Shown here one piece after another: positions 34,796-44,051 of a stretch of 63,108 bases of DNA (the stretch's first letter is position 1; each line of letters begins with the position of its first letter). Source of the stretch: Salinisphaera orenii subsp. halophila YIM 95161 (GTDB lineage Bacteria > Pseudomonadota > Gammaproteobacteria > Nevskiales > Salinisphaeraceae). The notes beneath the pieces are model-generated. The model did no database searches and was not told where the DNA came from. It was given only the letters and a program-made list of their open reading frames with translations. The stretch is taken from the NCBI RefSeq assembly GCF_003732545.1, contig NZ_AYKF01000064.1:1-63108 (forward strand). The letters run 5' to 3'. A program made the position numbers and the translations under genes.

Positions 34796-35545
34796 CTATT
34801 GGCGGAATATCTCGGCGCGATGGTGGGCGAGAAACGCCGGGTCCGGTTGGAAGCGGTCGGGCAACGAGATTTCGCGGCCTTCGTAGTCGGCAACCGTTTG
34901 ACGCCAGAAGTCGCCGGCCGTGTCGTCGACGGCGGACGATACGGCGATGGTCCAGTCCGCGCGGACCGTGATCAGGCCGATATCGAAGGCCCGATCATGC
35001 AGCGCGGAGAGACACAGGCCGTTGGCGGGGTTCAGCCGCTGGCTCGGGTCTTCGCGCCACGGCACGATGTGGCTGGCCACCAGGAGGCAGGGGGCCGCCA
35101 GGCCGGTAACGCAGCAGCGAGCGTGATACGCATTCAACACCGCGTCTCGAAACAGACGCTGGCCGATGCGCTGGGCGCGCGTCACCTGATGCTCGTGCCC
35201 GGTGTAGTCGGCGTCTTCGCTGTCGTTCGCGTCGTAACCCAGTGCCTCGGTTGCTCGTTTCGACGCCAGCGCGAATGCGGGCCAATCGGATTGCATCTCT
35301 TGCCATATGGAACGATCCGCTGCGGACGCGCCTTGCAATCCGGATCGTCCGGACTCGGTGATGACCGGATCGAGACTGGCGAGATTGCACAGCTTCATGG
35401 CGACGGCGGACGGCGTGCGGCCGATCGTCTCGGCGAACCGGATCACATCCGGGTTGCGGTGATCAAATCGGCCGAAGGGCAGGCGACAGTAGAGCCGGCC
35501 CGCGGCAAGCAGTTCGGTTCGGGTCCAGGCGCGGCGCGTGGGCAT
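34796..35545 (-). CDS. HNH endonuclease domain protein
   Basis: This 249-residue protein has a C-terminal HNH nuclease region: RCCVTGLAAPCLLVASHIVP, then WREDPSQRLNPANGLCLSAL and HDRAFDIGLI, giving His, Asn and His in the expected order. It resembles predicted restriction-type endonucleases (COG3440). The N-terminal 100 residues (SRTPSAVAMKLCNLASLDP-like region) contain a helical DNA-binding-looking segment. No methylase is nearby, so if it restricts DNA it may target modified DNA or need other partners. It closes the accessory region. Confidence 0.82.
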   Translation of the reverse strand: MPTRRAWTRTELLAAGRLYCRLPFGRFDHRNPDVIRFAETIGRTPSAVAMKLCNLASLDPVITESGRSGLQGASAADRSIWQEMQSDWPAFALASKRATEALGYDANDSEDADYTGHEHQVTRAQRIGQRLFRDAVLNAYHARCCVTGLAAPCLLVASHIVPWREDPSQRLNPANGLCLSALHDRAFDIGLITVRADWTIAVSSAVDDTAGDFWRQTVADYEGREISLPDRFQPDPAFLAHHRAEIFRQ

Positions 35546-35848
35546 CGGGCGGAAAGCGTTGGCATGGCGACGTAAGCCCAGGGTGCCACGGTCTGGTCGC
35601 GTTCAGCGGGGCAGCGGTCGCCGTCTCGCAGGCGCCGTGGTTGGGTGTGCGTTACCAACCGCGGTGCCGCTTATCTGTCGAGCGGCGGTTGGGTCGCCCC
35701 ACGTAAGCGATACGCGCCGGTTCTCACGTTGTTCGGTGTCAGAGGTGCGAGGGCTTGAATCGGCCAGTGCGCCAAATCGTTTAAAATCCCGGCCTCAACA
35801 AATAACCGCCCCTGGCGGGTCGCCCGTTCGAGAAGAGGAATGTGTTGT
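35546..35848. other. 303-base intergenic gap upstream of prpD
   Basis: A divergent promoter region between the HNH gene and prpD. No RNA gene, operator or hairpin with a T-run was recognised. The ribosome site AGAGGA at 35834-35839 fits the second ATG of prpD better than the first. Confidence 0.5.
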
Positions 35849-37402
35849 ATGTCCGCTACGATCCACACCGTTGCCGCCGAGAAAGCCAGCGGCGAGCTTG
35901 CCCGCGATCAGCAACTGGCCTGGAAGCTGGCCGAGCTGGCGACCCGCGCGAAGGAGGCGCCGCAGGATGACGACGCGGTGGCGATGGCCAAGAACCGGAT
36001 CATCGACAACGCCGCGATTGCCCTGGGTGCCGCGAACGAATCGGCGGTGAAAGTGGCGCGCTCCGATGCGATGGGCTCGAAGGGCACGGGCAAGGCGACC
36101 ATCTGGGGGCTCGAGGACACGTTCGCGCCCGTTCAGGCCGCGTTCGCCAACGCGGTGGCCGTGCGTTTTCTGGACAACGACGACTGCTATCTGGCCGCCG
36201 AGTATTCGCACCCGGACGACAACATCTCGCCGATCATCGCCGTCGGCCAGCATCTAGGCGTGAGCGGCGCGGACATCCTGCGCGGTATTGTCGTCGCGTA
36301 CGAGGTGCACGTGGCACTCGTGGGCACGGGCGACGGCACCGGCATCTGCCTGCACAAGCACAAGGTCGACCACATGACCCATATCGCCGCGGGCACGGCG
36401 GCGGGCATTTCCTCCATGCTGGGGCTGAGCACCGAGCAGACGTATCACGCGATCAACTTCGCGGTGCACAACGCGATCTCCTCGCGCCAGTCGCGCAAGG
36501 GCGATATCGGCGCGCAGAAGGAATTCGTGCCGGGCTTTTCGGCGGAGATTTCCATCAAGGCCGTCAATCACGCCCTGCACGGGCTCAAGGGGCCGAACCC
36601 GGTGTATGAAGGCGTGGACTCCATCATCCGCCGTTTCCTCAACGGCCGCGACGACGAAAACGCCGTCTACAAGGTGGAGCTGGCCGAGCCGGGCGTTGAC
36701 GCGCTGCGCAACATCATGAAGACCTATCCGAAGCAGTACGCCTTCGAGTATCAGGGCCAGGCGATCATCGACCTGGCGCTGCAGCTGCGCGCGCAGCTGC
36801 CGAAGAAGGGTGACAGCGTCGATCTCGACCAGATCGACAAGATCGTGCTGGAAACCAGCCATCACACGCACCACGTGATCGGCACCGACGCCCAGGACCC
36901 GCAGAAGATCGACCCGGATTCGCCGCGCGGCACGCTGGATCACAGCATCATGTTCGCCATCGCCCGCTGCATCCAGACCGGCGAGTTCCACAAGGATCGC
37001 GCCTACCAGATGACGCCGGCCGAGAAGGACGAACTGCGCGCGCTGATGGCCCGGATCGAAACCCAGTTCGATCAGCGCTGGGAAGACCTCTACCACGACC
37101 AGGATCCGAACGTGCAGGCCTACGGCGGCCGCATGATCGTGACCCTGGCCGACGGCGCAGAGGTGGCCGACGAGAAGACCCGCGCCAACGCCCACCCCGG
37201 CGGTGACACGCCCTGGCAGCGCCCGGACTATGAGGCCAAGCTGGCCGACTACACCAAGGAACTGGTCTCGGACGCCGAACGCGCCCGCTTCATCCAGGCG
37301 GTGGATGGCATGGACACGATCGCCGGCGACGAGCTCGCCACGATCAATCTGATCGCGGATGCCGGCAATCTGGAGGCGCCGGACACACGGGGCATCTACT
37401 AG
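35849..37402 (+). CDS. prpD: MmgE/PrpD family 2-methylcitrate dehydratase
   Basis: This 517-residue protein is in the MmgE/PrpD family, which dehydrates 2-methylcitrate in propionate oxidation. Features include QAAFANAVAVRFLDNDDCYL, AAEYSHPDDNISPIIAVGQH, HKVDHMTHIAAGTAAG and VLETSHHTHHVIGTD. It is longer than E. coli PrpD (483). ATG at 35849 was chosen over 35840 because the ribosome site AGAGGA lies 9-10 bases before it and only two before the other. It is not linked to prpB or prpC, so a different MmgE/PrpD substrate remains possible. Confidence 0.88.
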   Translation: MSATIHTVAAEKASGELARDQQLAWKLAELATRAKEAPQDDDAVAMAKNRIIDNAAIALGAANESAVKVARSDAMGSKGTGKATIWGLEDTFAPVQAAFANAVAVRFLDNDDCYLAAEYSHPDDNISPIIAVGQHLGVSGADILRGIVVAYEVHVALVGTGDGTGICLHKHKVDHMTHIAAGTAAGISSMLGLSTEQTYHAINFAVHNAISSRQSRKGDIGAQKEFVPGFSAEISIKAVNHALHGLKGPNPVYEGVDSIIRRFLNGRDDENAVYKVELAEPGVDALRNIMKTYPKQYAFEYQGQAIIDLALQLRAQLPKKGDSVDLDQIDKIVLETSHHTHHVIGTDAQDPQKIDPDSPRGTLDHSIMFAIARCIQTGEFHKDRAYQMTPAEKDELRALMARIETQFDQRWEDLYHDQDPNVQAYGGRMIVTLADGAEVADEKTRANAHPGGDTPWQRPDYEAKLADYTKELVSDAERARFIQAVDGMDTIAGDELATINLIADAGNLEAPDTRGIY

Positions 37403-37459
37403 CCGCGCGATGGGCCCGGCGCCCGGCTGCGTCGGTGCCGTTCGTATGTCCGAGTGCCG

Positions 37460-37479
37460 GGGCCGCTTTCGAGCGGCCC
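37460..37479. other. UUCG-loop hairpin between prpD and the aldehyde dehydrogenase gene
   Basis: GGGCCGCT-TTCG-AGCGGCCC is a perfect 8-bp stem with an extra-stable TTCG loop in the 147-base gap. No T-run follows on either strand, so it is unlikely to be a classic terminator; it could protect an RNA 3-prime end. Confidence 0.5.
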
Positions 37480-37549
37480 TGCACGTATCCGATCAAGCCG
37501 TGAGGGGCGCGCTCGCCCGGGGCGGCGACCCGATGTTCTGGAGTAGACG

Positions 37550-38971
37550 ATGTTCATCAATGGCGAATGGGTGACCGGCCGGCCGACGTTCGCGGTCACC
37601 AATCCGGCGACCGGCGAGACGATCGATACGGTGCCCGACTGCAACGCCGCCGATATCGATACCGCGATCGGCGCGGCGCACACGGCGTTCGCCGAGTGGC
37701 GTGCGACCACTGCCTATCACCGCGCCCGGCTGCTCTATCGCGCCTGGGAGCTGATGAGCCAGCGCAAGCGCGAGCTGGCCGAGTTGATGACCCGTGAACA
37801 GGGCAAGCCGCTCAGGGCCTCGCTCGCCGAGGTGGGCTACGGGGCGGATTTTCTGCTCTGGTTCGCAGAGGAAGCCAAGCGGGTCTATGGCCAGATGGTG
37901 CCGTCGGCGCGTGAGAATCAGCGCTTCATGGTGCGTCGTGACCCGGTCGGCGTGGTGGGCGCGATCACGCCCTGGAACTATCCGATCTCCATGATCACGC
38001 GCAAGCTGGGGCCGGCGCTGGCGGCCGGCTGCACGGTGGTGCTCAAGCCGGCAGAGAGCACGCCGCTGTGCGCCCGTGCCATGTGCGAAATTTTCGAGGC
38101 GGCCGGCTTTCCCAAGGGCGTGGTCAACCTGCTGACCGTCTCCGACCCGACCGCCACCGGCCGGGCGTTCTGTAGCGATGCGCGCGTGCGCAAGCTCACG
38201 TTCACCGGCTCCACTGCGGTCGGGCGCAAGCTCAACGCCGAGGCCGCACTTCACCTCAAGCGCGTCTCTATGGAGCTGGGCGGCCATGCGCCGGCCCTGG
38301 TGTTTCCCGACGCCGACCCGGTCTACGCGGCCAAGGGGCTGTCGCTGGTCAAGTTTCTCAACATGGGCCAGGCCTGTATCAGCCCCAACCGGATCTATGT
38401 GCACGAAGACCATATTGATACGTTTCTGGGCGAGCTCACCCGACGCGTGGCCCGTCTGCAGGTCGGCAACGGCATTGACGAGGGCATCGGGATCGGCCCG
38501 CTGATCAACGAAGCAGCCATCGACAAGATCGATGCCCAGGTCCAGGACGCCGTCGCCCAGGGCGCGCAGCTGCACCACGGCGGCGAGCGCCTGCGCGAAG
38601 GCGCGCTGGCGGCCGGGCATTTCTATGCGCCCACGATTCTGTCGGGCGTCACCCCCGAGATGAAGATCTATCGCGAGGAAACCTTCGGCCCGGTCGCGCC
38701 GGTGATCAGCTATCGCGACGAGGACGATCTGATCGCGCTGGCCAACGATACCGAGTACGGCCTGGCGGCCTATGTCTACAGCGACAATCTCTCGACCACA
38801 ATGCGTGCCTTTGAGGGCCTGGATTTCGGCATCATCGGGATCAACGATATCAACCCGACGAGCGCGGCCGCGCCCTTCGGCGGCATGAAGGACAGCGGCA
38901 TGGGCCGCGAGGGCGCCCAGGAAGGAATCGCCGAATATCTGGAGACCAAGACCGCCGGCATGATCGTCTGA
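37550..38971 (+). CDS. NAD(P)-dependent aldehyde/semialdehyde dehydrogenase
   Basis: This 473-residue aldehyde dehydrogenase has AITPWNYPISMITRK, TFTGSTAVGRKL, the general base in MELGGHAPALV, the nucleophile in MGQACISPNR and EETFGPVAPVI. It is most like succinate-semialdehyde and related dehydrogenases (GabD type). The gene follows prpD by 147 bases on the same strand with a GGAG ribosome site, but the substrate is unknown. The C-terminus ends GMGREGAQEGIAEYL as usual for the family. Confidence 0.88.
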   Translation: MFINGEWVTGRPTFAVTNPATGETIDTVPDCNAADIDTAIGAAHTAFAEWRATTAYHRARLLYRAWELMSQRKRELAELMTREQGKPLRASLAEVGYGADFLLWFAEEAKRVYGQMVPSARENQRFMVRRDPVGVVGAITPWNYPISMITRKLGPALAAGCTVVLKPAESTPLCARAMCEIFEAAGFPKGVVNLLTVSDPTATGRAFCSDARVRKLTFTGSTAVGRKLNAEAALHLKRVSMELGGHAPALVFPDADPVYAAKGLSLVKFLNMGQACISPNRIYVHEDHIDTFLGELTRRVARLQVGNGIDEGIGIGPLINEAAIDKIDAQVQDAVAQGAQLHHGGERLREGALAAGHFYAPTILSGVTPEMKIYREETFGPVAPVISYRDEDDLIALANDTEYGLAAYVYSDNLSTTMRAFEGLDFGIIGINDINPTSAAAPFGGMKDSGMGREGAQEGIAEYLETKTAGMIV

Positions 38972-39180
38972 CGCAAGCGAGGCCGGCCGGCTCGCGGTCA
39001 AGCCGCAGCATGTCAGGCGATACTGCGCGATCCCTGCGTTCGAATTCGTCGGGGCGCGCTATCACGATCACGTGACGGCGCCCGGCGGCTCGGGTCGACG
39101 AGTATAAGGGGCGTCGATGATCCCCGTTTCAGCGCCTTGCTTTCGGGAGCGGCGCATCACGGTCTGCTCGTGGATTCAAA

Positions 39181-39206
39181 GGAGCCCGCCAAGGTTGGCG
39201 GGCTCC
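39181..39206. terminator. Perfect 12-bp inverted repeat between convergent genes
   Basis: GGAGCCCGCCAA/TTGGCGGGCTCC with a two-base centre lies between the aldehyde dehydrogenase and metY. On the minus strand it is followed by TTTGAATC, so it may terminate metY transcription; on the plus strand no T-run follows. Confidence 0.55.
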
Positions 39207-39237
39207 GTGATCGGTTGGTCGCGTTCCGTTCAACGCG

Positions 39238-40509
39238 TCAGCCTGCCACCGCGAGTGCCTGCTCCAGATCGGCGATCAGATCGTCGACGTGCTCGATGCC
39301 GACGGACAGCCGCACCATATCCGCCGTGACGCCGGCGCTTTCCAGTTCGGCTTCGTTGAGCTGGCTGTGGGTGGTGGCCGCCGGCATCGCCGCACAGCTT
39401 TTTGCATCGCCGATGTTGACCAGCCGGATGAACAGCTCGAGCGCGTTGTAGAAGCGCACCCCGGCGTCCAGCCCGCCCTCGATGCCGAAGGACAGGATCC
39501 CCGAGGCCCGCCCGTTCATGTAGCGCCGTGCCAGGTGGTTGTCGCGGTGGCGGGCCAGCCCGGCGTAGTTGACCCAGGTGACGCGCGGGTGGGCTTCCAG
39601 ATACTCGGCGATGCGCTGGGTGTTGTCGCAGACGCGCTCCATGCGTAGGGCCAGCGTTTCCAGCCCCTGCAGGAACATCCAGGCGTTGAAGGGGCTCATC
39701 GCGCCGCCCATGTTGCGCAGCGGCACCACCCGCGCACGGGTGATGAAAGCGGCTTCGCCGGCGTCATTTGCATAGTTGATGCCGTGGTAGGACGGGTCCG
39801 GCTCGGTGAGCAGCGGGAAGCGCTCGGCGTTTTTCAGCCAGGGAAAGCGGCCGGAATCGACGAGAATCCCGCCGATGGTCGTGCCGTGGCCGCCGATGTA
39901 CTTGGTGGCCGAATGCACGACGATATCCGCGCCGTGCTCGATCGGGCGCAGCAGCGTGGGCGAGGGCACGGTGTTGTCCACGATCAGGGGCACGCCGTGG
40001 GCGTGGGCGATCTCGGCCAAACGGGCGACGTCTGCGATATTGCCGGAGGGGTTGCCGATCGACTCGCAGTAGAGGGCCTTGGTGCGCTGGTCGATGAGCG
40101 CGGCCATGGCGTCCAGATCGTCCTTGTCGGCAAAGCGCACACTCATGCCCTGGCGTGGCAGCGTGTGCGCGAACAGGTTGTAGGTGCCGCCGTAGAGCTC
40201 GCTGATCGAGACGATGTTGTCGCCGGCCTCGGCGATCGTCTGGATCGCCGCGGTGATCGCGGCCATGCCCGACGCCATGGCCAGCGCCCCGACGCCGCCT
40301 TCGAGCGCGTTGACGCGCTGTTCGAGCACGCCGCAGGTCGGGTTCATGATCCGGCTGTAGATGTTGCCGGGGACTTTCAGGTCGAACAGGTCGGCGGCGT
40401 GCTGGGCGTCGTCGAATGCATACGACGTGGTCTGATGCAGCGGCACGGCCACGGCGTGTTGTTCGTCCGGCGTGTAGCCGCCGTGCAAGGCGATGGTTTC
40501 GGGTTTCAT
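39238..40509 (-). CDS. metY: O-acetylhomoserine aminocarboxypropyltransferase
   Basis: This 423-residue PLP enzyme makes homocysteine from O-acetylhomoserine and sulfide. It starts METxAL-like KPETIALHGGYTPDEQ and has VPLHQTTSYAFDDAQH, MASGMAAITAAI, the PLP lysine in HSATKYIGGHGTTIGGIL and NYAGLARHRDN. These distinguish MetY from MetB/MetC. The ribosome site AGGACC lies six bases before the ATG. A much longer open frame upstream is antisense to the alpha/beta hydrolase and was rejected. Confidence 0.95.
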   Translation of the reverse strand: MKPETIALHGGYTPDEQHAVAVPLHQTTSYAFDDAQHAADLFDLKVPGNIYSRIMNPTCGVLEQRVNALEGGVGALAMASGMAAITAAIQTIAEAGDNIVSISELYGGTYNLFAHTLPRQGMSVRFADKDDLDAMAALIDQRTKALYCESIGNPSGNIADVARLAEIAHAHGVPLIVDNTVPSPTLLRPIEHGADIVVHSATKYIGGHGTTIGGILVDSGRFPWLKNAERFPLLTEPDPSYHGINYANDAGEAAFITRARVVPLRNMGGAMSPFNAWMFLQGLETLALRMERVCDNTQRIAEYLEAHPRVTWVNYAGLARHRDNHLARRYMNGRASGILSFGIEGGLDAGVRFYNALELFIRLVNIGDAKSCAAMPAATTHSQLNEAELESAGVTADMVRLSVGIEHVDDLIADLEQALAVAG

Positions 40510-40797
40510 GCGTCGGTCCTGGCCTTTGTGAATCGCGGTGCTCGGCGTGTTGTGTGTTCTTTTGAACGGTGCCGCCGATCCGATCGAGTCTAAACAACCG
40601 CGCGTGAGCGCGGGGCTGGAGCGTCCATTTTTAGGAACGCTCGATTCGGCACCGAGGATCTGTGCGCCGCCGGGCCCGCGGGCATCAGACTCTCGGCGCG
40701 AGGGCATCGCGGCCTGGCCGGCGCCGGTTTCGGTATTGGTGGGAACGGCCGAGCCCGGGTAACGTGAATCGACGACCGACCTGCGCCACGGATTGCG

Positions 40798-41694
40798 ATG
40801 CCGCTGCAACATGTCGAAGCCGGGGACCTGGTGGTCGCCTACGAAGCCTTCGGTCCGCCCGGGGCGCCCGCCGCCGTGCTGCTGCATGGCTTTCCCTACG
40901 ATGTCGCGGCGGTGCGCGCGGCGGCCGAGCGGCTGGCCGCGCGCGGTCTGCACGTGGTGGCGCCGTATCTGCGCGGTTTCGGGCCGACGCGTTTCATCGA
41001 CGCGGCCACGCGGCGTTCCGGACAGCAGGCCGCGCTGGGGCACGATCTGCGCGCGTTCATCGATGCGTTGGCTCTGGTGCGGCCGGTGGTCGCCGGTTTC
41101 GACTGGGGCGGTCGGGCGGCCTGCATCGTGGCCGCACTCTGGCCGGAGCGCGTCGCGGGGCTGGTGAGCTGCGGCGGCTATAACATCCAGGACATTCCCT
41201 CGGCGCAGACGCCGCTCTCGCCGGCGATGGAAGCCCGCCTGTGGTACCAGTTCTATTTCCACGGCGAGCGCGGGCGCGCCGGACTCACCGCGAACCGGCG
41301 CGAGCTGGCCTGGTTGCTCTGGCGGCAGTGGTCGCCGACGTGGCCGGTCTCGCGCGAGACGTTCGCGGCCTCGGCGCCTGCCTTCGACAACCCGGATTTC
41401 GTGGATGTGGTGATCCACTCCTATCGCCACCGCTACGCTCGCGTGGCCGGTGACCCGCGCTTCGAGGCGACCGAGGCGCGGCTGGTCGCGCAACCGGCGA
41501 TCGCGGTGCCGAGCATCGTGCTCGAGGGCGCCGACAGCGGCCTGTTCGCGGCCGCCGGCACGTCGGCTCTGCGGCGTCGGTTTCCGCGCCTGGTTGCGCA
41601 TCGCGTGCTCGCCGAGGTGGGGCACAATCCGCCCCAGGAAGCGCCGGAGACGTTCGCCGACGCGGTCGTCGAGGTCGCCGGCCGGCGGGGCTAG
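40798..41694 (+). CDS. Alpha/beta hydrolase with an Asp nucleophile (epoxide-hydrolase-like)
   Basis: This 298-residue enzyme has an alpha/beta hydrolase fold: VLLHGFPYD (HGxP oxyanion motif), the nucleophile elbow VVAGFDWGGRAA and the C-terminal VLAEVGHNPPQEAP with the catalytic His. The elbow nucleophile is Asp, as in epoxide hydrolases and haloalkane dehalogenases, not the Ser of esterases. HGFP favours an epoxide hydrolase. The real substrate is unknown. A GST-like gene follows downstream on the same strand, 194 bases away. Confidence 0.8.
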   Translation: MPLQHVEAGDLVVAYEAFGPPGAPAAVLLHGFPYDVAAVRAAAERLAARGLHVVAPYLRGFGPTRFIDAATRRSGQQAALGHDLRAFIDALALVRPVVAGFDWGGRAACIVAALWPERVAGLVSCGGYNIQDIPSAQTPLSPAMEARLWYQFYFHGERGRAGLTANRRELAWLLWRQWSPTWPVSRETFAASAPAFDNPDFVDVVIHSYRHRYARVAGDPRFEATEARLVAQPAIAVPSIVLEGADSGLFAAAGTSALRRRFPRLVAHRVLAEVGHNPPQEAPETFADAVVEVAGRRG

Positions 41695-41888
41695 CCTGAC
41701 TGTCCACCGGGCGATGCCAGGCGCGATCGGATCGCGCCGATCGGCGCCGTGCGCGACCGTCGGGGCGTGAGGCGCGCCCGGCCTGCTGCCCTGGCCGAGC
41801 GGGCCGGTGCGTTCGGCCGCAGCCGGGAAGACGGGAACCGGTGCCGGCGTGGCAGAGTGGCGCGCTGGCGCAATCGCAAGGAAGACCG

Positions 41889-43031
41889 ATGCCCGAGGAA
41901 TCAAGCCCGCCCGTGCTCTACGGGGTGCCCCATTCGCTCTACACCGGCAAGGCCCGCAGCTATCTGCGCAACCAGGGCATTGCGTATATCGAGCGTCCGC
42001 CGTCGCACCCGGAGTTCGCCACCCATATCGCGCCCCGTCTGGGGCGCAGCATCATCCCCGTGCTGCAGACGCCCGACGGCGCGATCGTGCAGGACACGAT
42101 CGACATCATCGATCATTTCGAGCACCGCGGCGTGCCTTATCCGGCGTATCCGGCCACGCCGCTGCAGCGCGTGCTCGCCGTCATCATCGAATACTTCGGC
42201 TGTCAGGCCATGCGCAAGCATGCGATGCATTATCGCTGGTCCTATCTGGAGCGCCAGCGGCCCTTCATGTGGCATGCGTTCGCCAGCGGCGCGGGGCCGG
42301 CGGTCGCCGAGAAGGTGATGGGCCGCATGAACGCTTATCTGCCGATGCTCGGCGTGAACGACGAGACCGTGCCGCACATCGAGCGCTCCTTCGAGACCCT
42401 GCTCGATACGCTCGACGCGCATTTCGCGGTCATGCCATATCTGCTGGGCGGCCGGCCGTCGATCGCGGATTACGGCCTCATCGCGCCGCTGTTCGCGCAT
42501 CTGGGCCGGGACCCGGTGCCGGCCGCGATCATGAAGACGCGGGCGCCGCGGGTTCATCGCTGGGTCGAACGCATGAACGCGCCGGGGCTGGACGTGGTGG
42601 AATATCCGGACAGCACGCCGGCTTTCGTGGCCGACGATGCGATCCCGGCGTCACTCGAGCCGTTTCTGGCCTACATGGCCGAGGACATGTTTCCCGAGCT
42701 TGCCGACAAGCTCGCCTTCTTCGACGAGTGGGTCGCAGCGCAGGAGCCTGCCGACGGCACGCCGGTGGCCGACAAACCCCATCGCCGCCAGCTCGGCGCC
42801 GTGCACACGGCCTACCGCGGCGTGCCGATCGAGGTGGGGGCGGAGCCGTATCTGCTCTATGTGCTGCAGCGGGCGGTGGATACACTCGATGCGCTCAGCG
42901 ACGCCGAGGCGCAGCGGGTGCGTGGCGAGCTTCGCCGGCGGGGGCTCGAGCGCGCGGTGCCCACGGGTCGTGACTATCGTGTCGGTCGCTCGGACAACAT
43001 CGAGGTCTGGCGCCGCGACAGGGCGTCGTAA
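41889..43031 (+). CDS. Glutathione S-transferase-like protein, long form
   Basis: This 380-residue protein has a thioredoxin-like N-terminal GST domain (PPVLYGVPHSLYTGKARSYL, IIPVLQTPDGAIVQDTIDII) and an all-helical C-terminal GST domain up to about residue 230 (LLGGRPSIADYGLIAPLFAHL). A further 150 residues follow, more than in ordinary GSTs. The active-site Cys/Ser is not obvious, so a catalytic role is uncertain. The start MPEESSPPVLYG is placed near the first beta strand. The terminator 130 bases downstream serves the opposite strand. Confidence 0.78.
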   Translation: MPEESSPPVLYGVPHSLYTGKARSYLRNQGIAYIERPPSHPEFATHIAPRLGRSIIPVLQTPDGAIVQDTIDIIDHFEHRGVPYPAYPATPLQRVLAVIIEYFGCQAMRKHAMHYRWSYLERQRPFMWHAFASGAGPAVAEKVMGRMNAYLPMLGVNDETVPHIERSFETLLDTLDAHFAVMPYLLGGRPSIADYGLIAPLFAHLGRDPVPAAIMKTRAPRVHRWVERMNAPGLDVVEYPDSTPAFVADDAIPASLEPFLAYMAEDMFPELADKLAFFDEWVAAQEPADGTPVADKPHRRQLGAVHTAYRGVPIEVGAEPYLLYVLQRAVDTLDALSDAEAQRVRGELRRRGLERAVPTGRDYRVGRSDNIEVWRRDRAS

Positions 43032-43153
43032 AGCGGGCCGACGGGCTCGGCGCGGGCGGGACCGGGACCGAGACAGCGGCGTACCCTGGCCTGGCCGCTA
43101 AGGGCCTGGGAAAACTCGTCGATCCGACGGTGATCTCGGCCTGTGGTGCGACC

Positions 43154-43185
43154 AAAAAAAGGCGGCCCCGAATATTGGGGCCGCC
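43154..43185 (-). terminator. Rho-independent terminator of the PEP-CTERM gene
   Basis: On the minus strand, a 9-bp stem GGCGGCCCC/GGGGCCGCC (43161-43169 and 43177-43185) is followed by seven T residues (complement of 43154-43160). It sits 52 bases past the PEP-CTERM stop. Confidence 0.85.
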
Positions 43186-43236
43186 TCTCGACGGTCGAGC
43201 CGGACCGCGAGGGCCCGGCGGGTGATGCCGTCGTGC

Positions 43237-43968
43237 TTAGACGTCCGAGCCGTTCTGACGGCGACGGAAGCCCATGGCGCCGACCACCAGCGCGAGGCCG
43301 GCCGCGAAGATGCCGAGCTCGGAGGGTTCCGGGACGCTCTGCGTGGGCCGGGCCGTGACGTCGGCGTTCTGCAGGTTATCGCTGCTGAAGCCGCCTTCGC
43401 CGTCGAAGCTGGCGCTGCCCAGCGCGATCACGGTGTTCGTGAAGTCGAAGCTGGTGTCTTCGGAGATGCCGAAGTAGCTGGCCAGATCATCGTTGAAGTC
43501 GTCGGTGCCGGACAGCTGGGCGGACAGGCTGTCCTCGCCGTCGCCGGTCACCAGCTGCGCGGCTTCGTCCGGACGGCCGTCGAACGTACCGCTGAACAGC
43601 GTGCCGTCGGCGACCGTCTCGCCCTGGCCGTCCTGCGCTTCGCCACTCAGCGTCAGGTTGCCGCCGCCGCCGAAGCTCCAGACGTTCGGGCCTTCCTCGA
43701 CGTTGCCACCGGTCTCGAAGTCGATCGAGCAGGAGACGCAGGCCAGCTGACTGTCGTTGCCCGCCGGCGCGTCGCCGCCGTTGAGGCTGATCTGGTCGAA
43801 GGAAATGCCGGAACCGGTGAGCGCGCCGCCGTTGCCGTCATAGCTCACGCTGCCTTCCGGCGCCTGCGCGTTGGCCTGATCGAAATTGACCACGGCGGCG
43901 GAGGCGGAAAAGCTCACGCCGAAGGCGATGGCGGCAGCCGAAGTCACGGCGATATGTTTGAACTGCAT
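43237..43968 (-). CDS. PEP-CTERM sorted exported protein 1
   Basis: This 243-residue protein has a signal peptide MQFKHIAVTSAAAIAFGVSF ending in SASA, a Gly/Asp/Ser-rich body with one Cys pair (ACVSC), and the tail VPEPSELGIFAAGLALVVGA followed by MGFRRRQ. This is the tripartite PEP-CTERM signal recognised by exosortase: the VPEP motif, a membrane helix and a basic end. Such proteins usually go to the cell surface or biofilm matrix. The ribosome site AGGAGT lies four bases before the ATG. A sigma-54-type promoter lies 68 bases upstream. Confidence 0.92.
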   Translation of the reverse strand: MQFKHIAVTSAAAIAFGVSFSASAAVVNFDQANAQAPEGSVSYDGNGGALTGSGISFDQISLNGGDAPAGNDSQLACVSCSIDFETGGNVEEGPNVWSFGGGGNLTLSGEAQDGQGETVADGTLFSGTFDGRPDEAAQLVTGDGEDSLSAQLSGTDDFNDDLASYFGISEDTSFDFTNTVIALGSASFDGEGGFSSDNLQNADVTARPTQSVPEPSELGIFAAGLALVVGAMGFRRRQNGSDV

Positions 43969-44035
43969 CAATACTCCTGGAATGTTGTTGACCGAGCCGG
44001 CCGCACCGTTGCGATACCGACCTGCCCGACGAGGG

Positions 44036-44051
44036 AGCAACTACCGTTCCA
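44036..44051 (-). promoter_or_regulatory. Sigma-54 type promoter for PEP-CTERM gene 1
   Basis: On the minus strand TGGAACGGTAGTTGCT has the -24 (TGGaAC) and -12 (TTGCT) elements with the required five-base spacer; consensus is TGGCAC-N5-TTGCW. The expected transcription start lies near 44024, leaving a leader of about 55 bases before the ATG. Confidence 0.7.

Noticed and set aside
37460-37479. TTCG-loop hairpin as a terminator of prpD
   Set aside because: No T-run follows on either strand; listed only as a hairpin.
40510-40797. A SAM riboswitch upstream of metY
   Set aside because: I found none of the SAM-I, SAM-II or related consensus cores in this region.
39238-41904. Long minus-strand open frame extending metY upstream to 41904
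   Set aside because: The extension is antisense to the alpha/beta hydrolase gene; metY has a good ATG and ribosome site at 40509.
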